From Streptomyces sp. SCSIO 75703 (lineage in GTDB: Bacteria; Actinomycetota; Actinomycetes; Streptomycetales; Streptomycetaceae): a DNA stretch of 64,000 nt. This document shows, in pieces, positions 25,265 to 32,860 of this stretch. The notes beneath the pieces were generated by a model, which ran no database searches, was not told the origin of the DNA, and saw only the letters and a program-made list of their open reading frames with translations. The stretch is from NCBI RefSeq assembly GCF_036607905.1, contig NZ_CP144555.1, positions 1,674,001-1,738,000 on the forward strand. Reading direction: 5' to 3'. The translations under genes were made by a program, and so were the position numbers. The stretch's first letter is position 1. Every line of letters starts with the position of its first letter.

Positions 25265-25329
25265 CTCCCGATTACGCCGGTGGCCGGGCCAGCGGGTCCG
25301 GCCACCGGCAGAACGGATGAGGCCCCCAC

Positions 25330-26097
25330 GTGACTGCCTCCATCGACGCCCATGTCCGCCTCGACACCCACCCCACGCACCCGAGCGCCGTGCAGGCCGT
25401 CCTGACCGGCACTCAGGCCCGTGTCGCCTCCATGGCTCTGGAGGCTGCCGGCTGGAGTGTCGCCACCACAGGCGTCCTGGTCCTGGCCCGCATCGATCAC
25501 GAGGAGCCCTACCGGGCCGCCGACGCCGCCCAGAACCTGATCGCCGAAGGCATCACCCCACGGCTCCAGGAGGCCATCGACGAGGAATGGACCTGGGTGA
25601 ACTATCCGATGCCCTGGCTCAGCCGTAGCGAAATCCGCGAGGTCTCCAGCGAGGCCCAGAAGATCCACGACGACCTCCGCAACGGCCGCCTCCTGATCCA
25701 CGCCCACGCCCACGATGGCCACACCACCGTCGCGGTCGGCACATATCTCCACCGGGGCGGCAAGTCCGTCTACCTGCACGGCGAGGAGTACGTCGAGAGG
25801 CAACGTCCTTCGGGTCCGCCTTCAGGGAGCCCAGCAGCTTGCTGCGCTGCGGCGGGCACAGGCAGGCGAAGTTCCGCAGCCCCCGATGCGGCCGGCAGAT
25901 CGTGCGCTCCACCTGGTTCCCGCCGTGCCCGAGCAATGTCTATCGGGCACAGGGCCCGGGCACAGCTTGTGGCGTTCACTCATCACAGCGGCCGACCGTA
26001 TCTGCCGCCGCATATAGGCGTAGGCCGACAACCCGTGCCAGCTCGTCGTTGCGCATGCCGCGCTCTCGCCGGCCTCCAGTCTCTTGGCACCCGCTAG
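25330..26097 (+). CDS. Hypothetical protein, 3' part replaced at a junction
   Basis: GTG start; the frame stays open for 255 residues, but only the first 155 or so look native: VRLDTHPTHPSAVQAVLTGT, then VLVLARIDHEEPYRAADAAQ, WVNYPMPWLSRSEIREVSSE and ending YLHRGGKSVYLHGEEYV. After about 25795 the DNA becomes a copy of the DUF5655 gene's 3' region on the other strand, so the C-terminal 100 residues are read from unrelated sequence (Arg/Ser/Cys-rich). The gene is truncated by the event that ended the element here. No family is recognised for the native part. Confidence 0.6.
   Translation: MTASIDAHVRLDTHPTHPSAVQAVLTGTQARVASMALEAAGWSVATTGVLVLARIDHEEPYRAADAAQNLIAEGITPRLQEAIDEEWTWVNYPMPWLSRSEIREVSSEAQKIHDDLRNGRLLIHAHAHDGHTTVAVGTYLHRGGKSVYLHGEEYVERQRPSGPPSGSPAACCAAAGTGRRSSAAPDAAGRSCAPPGSRRARAMSIGHRARAQLVAFTHHSGRPYLPPHIGVGRQPVPARRCACRALAGLQSLGTR
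25795..25937 (-). pseudogene. Remnant of a DUF5655-type gene
   Basis: On the minus strand this 140-bp piece encodes LRNFACLCPPQRSKLLGSLK and flanking residues, nearly identical to the C-terminal part of the intact gene at 31651 (LRNFACLCPPQRTKLLVYLK). The nucleotide match starts at about 25795 and fades by about 25937. Both ends of the gene are missing. It marks a deletion, recombination or integration scar at the right end of the conjugative segment. Confidence 0.75.
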
Positions 26098-26529
26098 CCG
26101 TAGGGGCGGCGCCCGCCACAGCAATCGCGCGCGACTCGCGCCCCCGTGCCAACCCGCCGCACCACCACGGCTGCCCACTCGACGGGTCCCTCTGTGCAAT
26201 TGCAAGCCTTCCTGAACATCGCGCCGAAGCGCGTGACAGCACTCGCCTGCGACCCGCGTCCCGCCCCGCCGTGGGAGGGGTGGGCTTCGGCCATTCTCTG
26301 AGAAGGCGGGCCGTCACTTACCGCATCAATATGCTTTTCGCATTTTTCTTTCTCCGGCACCTGAAAACACCCCTTCGAGGGACGACGCGCACCCCTGGGA
26401 TATCGCTAGACTTTCACCCATTCACTTCTGGCCGTGAAATTTTCACGGCCTCGGTGAAAACGGAGGAGTGGAGTCCAGACCGGCCGACGCGGGGAGTTGT
26501 CGCTGGTCACAAGAGGAAGGCGGGCAGGG
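25938..26529. other. Intergenic region, no gene seen
   Basis: I see no convincing frame here. The first 350 bases read as decayed coding sequence in several frames. From about 26330 the composition becomes AT-richer (TATGCTTTTCGCATTTTTCTTTC-like tract), which is unusual for this genome and fits a promoter region. The last 120 bases hold the TTTCAC/GTGAAA operator array and lead into the DUF397 gene. Confidence 0.5.
26412..26459. promoter_or_regulatory. Operator-like array of TTTCAC/GTGAAA half-sites
   Basis: A perfect 21-bp palindrome occupies 26430 to 26450: GGCCGTGAAA, a central T, then TTTCACGGCC. Further half-sites flank it: TTTCAC at 26412, TTCAC at 26421 and GTGAAA at 26454. The array lies about 70 to 120 bases before the DUF397 start and upstream of the XRE regulator, so it is a good candidate for autoregulation by that regulator. 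A TTTCAC-7-GTGAAA palindrome recurs at 30003. Confidence 0.6.
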
Positions 26530-26530
26530 C

Positions 26531-26764
26531 ATGTCTGCGATTTACAACGGAATTAGCTCCGGCGAACTGAAGGGGGTGCGCTGGATCAAGGCGTCCCGCA
26601 GCGACGGGGTCAACGAGTGCATCGAGGTGGCCGAGGTCGGCGAAAACATCGCCGTGCGCAACTCCCGGGACCCCCAGGGGCCCGCGCTGGTCTTCACGCG
26701 TGGCGAACTGTCCGCTTTCGCCGACGGAGTGAGCAAGGGCGAGTTTCGGCATCTGACCGACTGA
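26531..26764 (+). CDS. DUF397 domain protein
   Basis: 77 residues, ATG preceded by a purine-rich stretch. The core WIKASRSDGVNECIEVAEVG, then IAVRNSRDPQGPALVF and a final FADGVSKGEF is the standard DUF397 layout. In Streptomyces such small acidic proteins sit beside an XRE/DUF5753 regulator (as in whiJ-like loci) and are thought to bind and modulate it. Here the regulator follows 94 bases downstream, and a DUF574 methyltransferase converges on it. Confidence 0.9.
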   Translation: MSAIYNGISSGELKGVRWIKASRSDGVNECIEVAEVGENIAVRNSRDPQGPALVFTRGELSAFADGVSKGEFRHLTD

Positions 26765-26858
26765 AATATCCTGGCCTGGACTTGCTCTGAGTTGATCGGG
26801 CGATCAATCCTGTTGCCGCTGCGGCGAGGGTGCCGCTCACGCAGAAGGAGTCCGCACC

Positions 26859-27833
26859 GTGTCCGCTCGCCTCTCCGCGCTTCCAGGGCCAGGAAGCAAG
26901 CCCCGGCCCGCGCCACACCCCGTGGCGCGGGCCGTCGGCGCGATGCTGAAGCAGCACCGGGATCAGATGGGCTGGACGCAGGCCGAAGCCGTCTCTCACG
27001 TCCCGGAGATGGGGTCGGCCCCCGCCCTGAGCAAGTACGAGACCGGGAGGCAGGCCCAGGACCCGGCCCGAGTCGACCTCTTCCTCCGTGCCTGCGGAGC
27101 CACGGACGCCGTGCGGGAGGAGGCAGCGCGGTCCCTGCAGCGGATGCAGAACTCGCCGTCATGGGCCAACCCCTCCGACGTGGTTTCGGAGCCCCTGGCC
27201 GGACTGTTCGCCCTGGAGGCCACCTCCAAGATGATCCGGACCTACCAGGAGAACGGCGTCCCCGGCATGCTCCAGACCCGCCGGCATGCCCGCGCCCTGA
27301 TGATGGGCGTGGCCGACGCGCAGCCCACCGAGGAGGGCCGGCGCACCTACCGCAAGCTGGTGAAGCGGCGCCTGGAGATTCGGCTGCAGCGCCAGGCCCT
27401 CCTCGACGCGACAGACGGATCGGACGATTCCCTGATGTACGAGGCCGTCTTGTCGCAGGGCGTGCTCCACGCGCCGGTCGGTGGGCCGGCCGTGCACTGC
27501 GAACAGTTGCTGCACCTGTTCACTCTCGCGGCGACCCGGCCGAACATCCACATCCGTATCCTGCCGTGGTCGGCCAGCCACGAGGGCGTGGCCTTCCACC
27601 CGTCGATGATGCTGCTCAAACCGTACGAGAACACGGTCGGCCGTGCCTTGTACCTGGAGACCCGGAACAGCAGCGGCAACCTGCTGGTCGACGACGAGGA
27701 AATCGAGAAGTACCAGGCGTCTCTGGAGGACCTGTGGACGAGGGCCTTGTCAAAGACCGAGTCGTTGGATCTCCTTGAGCAGTACATCGAACCGCTTCTC
27801 GCAGAGTTCCGTGCGAAGCAGGAGGATATCTAG
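26859..27833 (+). CDS. XRE-family regulator with DUF5753 (WhiJ-like)
   Basis: GTG with AGAAGGAG; 324 residues. Residues 25 to 85 form a helix-turn-helix (MLKQHRDQMGWTQAEAVSHV, then LSKYETGRQ). Residues about 105 to 320 are the DUF5753 region (LFALEATSKMIRTYQENGVP, MLQTRRHARALM, HIRILPWSASHEGVAF, WTRALSKTESLDLLEQY). Such proteins form antitoxin-like or developmental switches with DUF397 partners. Probably it binds the half-site array at 26412 to 26459. Its stop codon shares the palindromic CTAG with the convergent DUF574 gene. Confidence 0.9.
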   Translation: MSARLSALPGPGSKPRPAPHPVARAVGAMLKQHRDQMGWTQAEAVSHVPEMGSAPALSKYETGRQAQDPARVDLFLRACGATDAVREEAARSLQRMQNSPSWANPSDVVSEPLAGLFALEATSKMIRTYQENGVPGMLQTRRHARALMMGVADAQPTEEGRRTYRKLVKRRLEIRLQRQALLDATDGSDDSLMYEAVLSQGVLHAPVGGPAVHCEQLLHLFTLAATRPNIHIRILPWSASHEGVAFHPSMMLLKPYENTVGRALYLETRNSSGNLLVDDEEIEKYQASLEDLWTRALSKTESLDLLEQYIEPLLAEFRAKQEDI

Positions 27834-28669
27834 ACGATCCTGGCCACTCCGCCGTACTCGATCCATTCCTCCGTGCGCTGACGGGGAGCCAGGTCACTGT
27901 CAGGCAGCCAGCGTGAAACCTCCACGGGCTTTTCCGTCTCCAGCAGGTCAAGGCCGTCGAAAAACCGCTCCACCTCGTTTATCCCCCGGACCTCTCCCCA
28001 CTGATTACCCGTAATCTCGGCCATGAAGTCGGTGATCTTCTTGCGAAGTTCTGGGTTGCCGCTGGCAAGCTGCGAGATGACCAGATAACTCCCGGCAGGA
28101 AGACGCTCGGCAACGCGACGGACGAGAGCCCACGGATCATCCCGCCCGGGAATGCAGTGCAGGACCGACACGAAAAGGGCGGCGACAGGTTCCCCGCTCC
28201 GCAGCAGCCTCCGGACTTCGGGACTGTCGAAGATCGCCTCCGTGTCACGCATGTCCGCGTCGAGAACTGCCGTGGTGGCCGGGTCCTCGGCGAGCATCAT
28301 GCGCCCGTGGGCAAGGACCACGGGGTCGTTGTCGATGTAGACGACTTCGCTCGACGCATCGACCGACTGCGCAACTTGGTGCACGTTGGGCCGTGTTGGC
28401 AGGCCAGAGCCGTGGTCGAGGAAGTGACGCACTCCGTGCTCACGGGCAAGGTAACGAACCGCCCGCACCAGGAACGCCCGATTTACCAGGGCAAGTTCGC
28501 GTGTACTCGGAGCGATACGAAGTAGTTCTTCACAGGCGTCCCGGTCAGCCCGATAATTGTCGGTTCCGCCGAGAAAGTGGTCGTACATTCTGGCAACACT
28601 GGGCTTACTGACATCAATGATGGGCCGCTCCCCACGCTCTGGGACACACAGGTCCCCCTCGGATGCCAC
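27830..28669 (-). CDS. DUF574 SAM-dependent methyltransferase
   Basis: 279 residues, starting at an ATG on the minus strand. The family signature is clear: DVSKPSVARMYDHFLGGTDN near the N-terminus, FLDHGSGLPTRPNVHQVAQ for the SAM-binding glycine strand, VVYIDNDPVVLAHGRMML and ALFVSVLHCIPGRDDPW. Members of this family (Methyltransf_19) accompany XRE/DUF397 pairs in Streptomyces; no substrate is established. It converges on the regulator with overlapping stop codons. Confidence 0.9.
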   Translation of the reverse strand: MASEGDLCVPERGERPIIDVSKPSVARMYDHFLGGTDNYRADRDACEELLRIAPSTRELALVNRAFLVRAVRYLAREHGVRHFLDHGSGLPTRPNVHQVAQSVDASSEVVYIDNDPVVLAHGRMMLAEDPATTAVLDADMRDTEAIFDSPEVRRLLRSGEPVAALFVSVLHCIPGRDDPWALVRRVAERLPAGSYLVISQLASGNPELRKKITDFMAEITGNQWGEVRGINEVERFFDGLDLLETEKPVEVSRWLPDSDLAPRQRTEEWIEYGGVARIV

Positions 28670-28807
28670 GGAACTCCGAGGACAGGGGTGTCATGTTAGG
28701 AGGCTGGTCGCCCTGACTGCTACCCGCTCCTACCAACGAGCGAAACGCCATCGGAGCAGATCGAGAGGAACAACGACCGGAACTTGCTCCGGCGCACCTC
28801 TTCCCAG

Positions 28808-29320
28808 TCAGACCGCAATCGCTGGTGGCATATTCAGCCCCCAGTCCAGCCGTGCCGCCTTACGCAGAGCGTCATGACGAAGCGAATCGAACATGCCCGC
28901 AGACACACCCATCGCACCGCCTGCTCGGGCTGCGGACAGCCCCAGACGGTAGTGCAGTACCAGGGCATCCACCTCCTGCGGACGCAGAGCACACTGAAGC
29001 GCCCTCACCGTAGATGTGCGGCGGAAGGCCGTGGCCGCTCGCAGTAGCACCCAGCCGAGAGCACACGGATCCGCGCTGCGCAGGGCGTGTGGCCACTGAG
29101 CCCCCAGCTCCTGCAGAGCCGCGTCAGCAAGGGTCCTCCCCACGGCGGCATCTCCGATCACCGCACCCGCATAACGCCGGTAGACCTGACCGTAGTCGCG
29201 GCAGAAGGCGGCGTACGCCTGCACGGCACCTGCATCGGTTCCCACGAGCGCGACCCAGTGGCTTGGGTGGTCGCCACTTTGCGGATCGCCCCCGGGTCCA
29301 CGCTGCTCGGAACCCACCAT
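28808..29320 (-). CDS. Sigma-70 region 4-like protein
   Basis: ATG at 29320 with GAGGTGATC upstream, 170 residues; a longer frame from 29377 lacks a ribosome site. The C-terminal 60 residues resemble sigma region 4: ALRPQEVDALVLHYRLGLSA, then GGAMGVSAGMFDSLRHDALR, a helix-turn-helix arrangement. The N-terminal half (YAAFCRDYGQVYRRYAGAVI) is weakly like region 2. It could be a diverged ECF-type sigma factor or a sigma-like regulator. It stands alone on the minus strand. Confidence 0.55.
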   Translation of the reverse strand: MVGSEQRGPGGDPQSGDHPSHWVALVGTDAGAVQAYAAFCRDYGQVYRRYAGAVIGDAAVGRTLADAALQELGAQWPHALRSADPCALGWVLLRAATAFRRTSTVRALQCALRPQEVDALVLHYRLGLSAARAGGAMGVSAGMFDSLRHDALRKAARLDWGLNMPPAIAV

Positions 29321-29458
29321 AGTGATCACCTCACGGATCAAGATTAACGACGACGGCAGAGACGCGACAAGACGCACACGCAGACCCGGTGTTGAGGCAA
29401 CGACGGGCGGCTGCCGCCTCCAGGGAGGCGGCAGCCAGACGAAAAGCGCCGGGGAGCG

Positions 29459-29737
29459 TCAAAGAGTGCGGCGGACCCTGACATGTGTCAGGCTGCTGCG
29501 GTCCATCGCCGCCGCGGCCAGCACCCCGGCCAGCACCGCGGCCAGAAGCCTCACCGGGAGGGGCTCCGGCCAGACATGGACGGTCGCCACAGCAGCAGCC
29601 GACGCAACGGTGCCCCAACGCAAGGTCACCACGGTGACGCTCTGGACTCCGGTTTCAAGAACGGTGGAAACCGGGATGCTAATCTCGGGGTTTGCTGGCA
29701 GGAGCTTTGCAACCTGCTGGCGAACGTGCTGAATCAT
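29459..29737 (-). CDS. Small membrane protein, unknown
   Basis: ATG behind a very strong GAGGAGG site gives 92 residues. One hydrophobic stretch (VRLLAAVLAGVLAAAAM) at about 62 to 78 could span the membrane, and the preceding WGTVASAAAVATVHVW may be a second. The N-terminus is soluble. No family is recognised. The strong ribosome site is the main reason for accepting it. Confidence 0.5.
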   Translation of the reverse strand: MIQHVRQQVAKLLPANPEISIPVSTVLETGVQSVTVVTLRWGTVASAAAVATVHVWPEPLPVRLLAAVLAGVLAAAAMDRSSLTHVRVRRTL

Positions 29738-30608
29738 GCTGCCTCCTCAGATGGGGTTTCGGTCCGGCACGTCGGGAAGGGCCCTGATGCTGACTCGACA
29801 CCAACTCGGGGTCCTTCCCAGTGCCGAGCAGCACGCTAATCGCACTCCCGGGCCTGCCTGGGGTGGGCGAAAACCGCGAAAGCGGATCCAGGCACTCCGT
29901 CGCTGGGGATGGACGATCACCCCCAAGCACCGCCAGCACGACGAAGTGTGTCCACAACACTTCCGAAGCCGATCAAAGTCATTCGAAACCTGAGAGATGG
30001 CCTTTCACTCGTGTGGTGAAAGTCCTTATTCGACACTCACTCGCAGTCACTCCTTCGAGTGAAATTCTGAGGCGCTGGCAGAGGGCCGGTGATATCCCAT
30101 CCGGCTGACCCACGCTTTGGACGTCCACTCGGGCCTCGGGGACAACGGCCTCGCCGAGGGCGCTCCCTGTCGTGCAAGTGACTGGGAGAAGCGAGTACTG
30201 GACGGAAAGCGGCTGGACTGCGTCGGAACATGCAGACGGGCGACCCCCGAGCCGGGCCTGGACGTCTTCGATGGCGCGGCTGCCGACGACACCGCCGCCG
30301 TGCTCTTTCAGCGCATGCTCGCCGAACGGTAGCCGCCGGCCACTCGATGCAGACCCCGCCAGGGGCAGGTCAGCCCGGGGTACGTCTACGCTGCCATCGG
30401 CAGTCAGTTCCGATGGCAGCGCAGCAGCGCCCCCTCGATACCTGCCTGGGCCCACTCCGGCAAACCCTCGCCCTCGCAGGGAGCGTGCACGGGCCGGGCG
30501 CCCTTCCCTCGGGTTCTCCCTCTATCCGGTGACCGTGCCACCGGTCCCGGGCGCGTCGGCGCCGTCCCTTGGTAGCAAGAGCGCGACCAGTTCTTCGAAG
30601 GGACACCC
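29738..30608. other. Intergenic region with short doubtful frames
   Basis: No gene of normal size is convincing. A 30-codon frame starts at the GTG at 30016 inside a TTTCAC/GTGAAA palindrome (KVLIRHSLAVTPSSEILRRW) and could be a small peptide. A frame from about 30117 to 30332 (DWEKRVLDGKRLDCVGTCRR) could be a decayed remnant. The final 80 bases lead to the HNH gene, with GAAGGGA as its ribosome site. Confidence 0.4.
30003..30021. promoter_or_regulatory. TTTCAC-7-GTGAAA palindrome
   Basis: The inverted half-sites match those of the array at 26412 to 26459, but spaced by seven bases here. CACTCG and CGAGTG form a second inverted pair just downstream (about 30037 to 30061). It may be a further target of the XRE/DUF5753 regulator, controlling whatever is expressed from this region. 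Confidence 0.4.
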
Positions 30609-31277
30609 ATGCGCCGTACCTTCGCGCTCGCCGCCGCCGCGGCCACTCTGCTCCTTCCCGTCTCCGCCCACGCTGTCCCGGCCCCAGCCGCAGCCCCAGG
30701 GGGCACCGTCACCCTGACCGTCCGCGAGGCGCTGGACGCACTGGTCGTCGCGCCCGAGGACACCACGCCGTACAAGCGTAGCTATTTCAAGCACTGGATC
30801 GACGCCGACCACGACGGCTGCAACACCCGACAGGAACTCCTTCTGGAAGAAGCCGTCGAAGCGCCGGATCAGGGCGCCGGCTGCAAGCTGACCGGGGGCC
30901 GCTGGTACAGCGCCTACGACAACACCTACATCGACGGGCCCAGCAGACTGGACGCCGACCACCGTGTGCCGCTGGTTGAGGCGTGGGACAGCGGAGCACC
31001 CGCCTGGACGCCCCAGGAACGGCAGGACTTCGCCAACGACCTCGACGACCCGCGCTCCCTGGTGATGGTGTCCGCGAGCAGCAACCGCTCCAAAGGAGGA
31101 AAGGACCCGGCGCAGTGGCAGCCACCGGCCGAGGTCAACCGGTGCGAGTACAACACCCAGTGGGTGGTGGTGAAGACCCGGTTCCGGCTGTCGGTCGACC
31201 CGGCAGAGAGGAAGGCGCTGGGCGACGAGTTGATCCAGTGCCCGAACGAAGAATTTACCGTGCTATTGGCCCGGTAG
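30609..31277 (+). CDS. Secreted HNH endonuclease-like protein (DUF1524)
   Basis: ATG with GAAGGGA, 222 residues. Residues 1 to about 23 form a Sec signal peptide (RRTFALAAAAATLLLPVSAH). The mature protein has the DUF1524/HNH pattern: DGCNTRQELL, a LDADHRVPLVEAWDSG segment with the catalytic His, then LVMVSASSNRSKGGKDPAQW supplying the Asn and Lys region. Four cysteines could form two disulfides. Streptomyces secrete several such nucleases, probably for nutrient release or competition. Confidence 0.85.
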   Translation: MRRTFALAAAAATLLLPVSAHAVPAPAAAPGGTVTLTVREALDALVVAPEDTTPYKRSYFKHWIDADHDGCNTRQELLLEEAVEAPDQGAGCKLTGGRWYSAYDNTYIDGPSRLDADHRVPLVEAWDSGAPAWTPQERQDFANDLDDPRSLVMVSASSNRSKGGKDPAQWQPPAEVNRCEYNTQWVVVKTRFRLSVDPAERKALGDELIQCPNEEFTVLLAR

Positions 31278-31650
31278 ACGACGCCGACCCGAGACGGCGA
31301 CCGGTAGAAGCCATGAGCCTGGATCTTGAGTGCTGTGCCTCTGAATCCGGTCAGGCTGTCAGCTCAAACCCTCGCGCAGGCAGTCGGGAAATCCCAGTCA
31401 TCAGGCGGCCTACCGCTCCGGCGCGACGTCTCCTGCGGTGACGGCTGGCCAGCTGCCAACCCTTCATGCTGATCAGTCGCCCACCCAGGCGAGGCAGCAT
31501 AGCGTGGGAACGCCGGTTGGCCAAACCGGCGATCCCACAGACCATAGATAGTCCACCGCCACCCCCCTGCCCGGACTGTCGGAAGGACCCGCTCACGGCC
31601 ACAGACACGACTCGAAGCACAGCCCACCAGGTGCCGTGCAGCGGTATCCG
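31278..31650. other. Intergenic region between convergent genes
   Basis: It contains no supported gene. Its main content is the second copy of the hairpin repeat at 31493 to 31557, which could end transcription from both the HNH gene and the DUF5655 gene. Confidence 0.5.
31493..31557. repeat. Hairpin-bearing repeat, copy B
   Basis: CGCCGGTT, five bases, AACCGGCG form an 8-bp stem at 31511 to 31531, extended by TGGGA/TCCCA with one mismatch between. Sequence inside and outside the stem matches the copy at 8165 to 8226 for about 60 bp. No T-run follows, so a simple intrinsic terminator is possible but not certain. Confidence 0.6.
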
Positions 31651-32547
31651 CTACGCCGCGGCGTAGCTCGCCCGGAACAAATCCTGCGCGCGTTCCACGT
31701 CCCTCGGCGTACGGAGCTGCACCTCCAGATCACCCGTGCCGTGGTGACCGAGACCGGACACGTCCCGGGTGAAGCCCGGAACGAGGTCGACGCCCTGCGG
31801 GTCAACCTTCAGGTAAACCAGCAGCTTAGTCCGCTGCGGCGGGCACAGGCAGGCGAAGTTTCGCAGCCGCTGATACGCCCGGTAGGTCTTGCGCTCCACC
31901 CGGTTCACACCGTCCCCGAGTCCGAGCAGGACCTCGTCGACCGCGCCCGCCAGCTCCACCATCGCCGCGCCCTGGACGTCGGCAGCCGCCCGGGTAACAG
32001 GCCGGCGCCGCGCCCGGCGGGCCGCCTGCACCCCGCCGCTCACGGAGGCCACCGTCTCAAGCCCGAGCAGGTCCCTGCCAAAGAGTCGGTAGCGGACCAG
32101 GTCGATCGACCGCCGGTGCTCGCGCACGGCATGCACGTCGTAGCGGGTGAAGTCGCCGGCGATACAGATCAGGCGCGGGCCGCCCCACAGGACCTGGGAC
32201 GCGGCCGTCACCCCGAGCCGGTCGCGGACCATGTGCTCGAACTCCGCCCGGTGGTCCATCAGCCAGGCCAGGTAGAACAGGCCCTGGTTGATGACGCCGG
32301 CGTCCGTGCCGCGCTTGTACTCGACGATGACCGGCGATCCGTTCTCGTCCAGCCCGAGCGAGTCGATCCGACCCCCGTGCACCGGTCCGGTGCTGTGCTC
32401 GCTCGCCAGGAACCGGACGCCCAGCAGCGTCTCCATGTGCGCTTCGACAAGGCCCTGCACATCGGCCTCGATCTCAGCAAGACGCGGCATAACCTGGATC
32501 ATGCCGCTATTCGCCGTGTCCATGCGGAACAGCTTCAGGCCCGACAC
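31651..32547 (-). CDS. PD-(D/E)xK nuclease-like protein with DUF5655 C-terminal domain
   Basis: Start is set at the GTG at 32547 because AGGAGG lies at ideal spacing; a longer frame from 32718 lacks this. The product is 298 residues. Residues about 55 to 80 have a nuclease-like core: D62 in GGRIDSLGLDENG and E76-x-K78 in VIVEYKRG. The middle (FYLAWLMDHRAEFEHMVRDR, LICIAGDFTRYD) completes a restriction-endonuclease-like fold, and the C-terminal 120 residues are DUF5655-type (VERKTYRAYQRLRNFACLCP). The family is of unproven function; a DNA-repair or defence role is plausible. A broken copy of its 3' end occurs at 25795. Confidence 0.7.
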   Translation of the reverse strand: MSGLKLFRMDTANSGMIQVMPRLAEIEADVQGLVEAHMETLLGVRFLASEHSTGPVHGGRIDSLGLDENGSPVIVEYKRGTDAGVINQGLFYLAWLMDHRAEFEHMVRDRLGVTAASQVLWGGPRLICIAGDFTRYDVHAVREHRRSIDLVRYRLFGRDLLGLETVASVSGGVQAARRARRRPVTRAAADVQGAAMVELAGAVDEVLLGLGDGVNRVERKTYRAYQRLRNFACLCPPQRTKLLVYLKVDPQGVDLVPGFTRDVSGLGHHGTGDLEVQLRTPRDVERAQDLFRASYAAA

Positions 32548-32757
32548 CTTCCCCTCCTCGGCTCGGACATCACCAACGCCGACGCAGTGAGGGATTGTTT
32601 CCGCGAGAGCCTTCGGGGGCGTGAAGATAGTGTGAGACCCTGCGTGCTGCCCGACCGGGGAGCGCTCGCGTCCCCCGGTCACCGGGAATCCGCGCTTCCC
32701 CCATGTGTCCCCCGCCACTTGGGGGACAGCGCCCGGAGGCTGCGTTTACGCAGGTCA

Positions 32758-32834
32758 GCCCCCGTAGCTCAGTGGATAGAGCAGGCGCCTTCTAAGCGCT
32801 TGGCCGCAGGTTCGAGTCCTGCCGGGGGGTGCCA
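32758..32834 (+). tRNA. tRNA-Arg (TCT anticodon)
   Basis: A cloverleaf can be drawn: acceptor GCCCCCG, D-arm GCTC...GAGC, anticodon stem GGCGC/GCGCT around CTTCTAA (anticodon TCT, reads AGA), T-arm GCAGG/CCTGC with TTCGAGT, and an encoded CCA. The 3' acceptor strand reads C then six G then TGCCA, one G more than fits, so either G1 faces G72 or a base is extra. tRNA genes are common integration sites; an IS and defence genes follow immediately. Confidence 0.85.
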
Positions 32835-32860
32835 CCGCCATACCCCAACCAGGGCACTAA

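Noticed and set aside
1..25800. Integrase, excisionase, replication initiator or origin for the conjugative segment
   Set aside because: None of the proteins has tyrosine or serine recombinase motifs or a Rep fold; they must lie outside the window if the element is functional.
29821..30332. Genes from several short frames in both directions
   Set aside because: No frame has both a ribosome site and protein-like composition; kept only as notes on the intergenic region.
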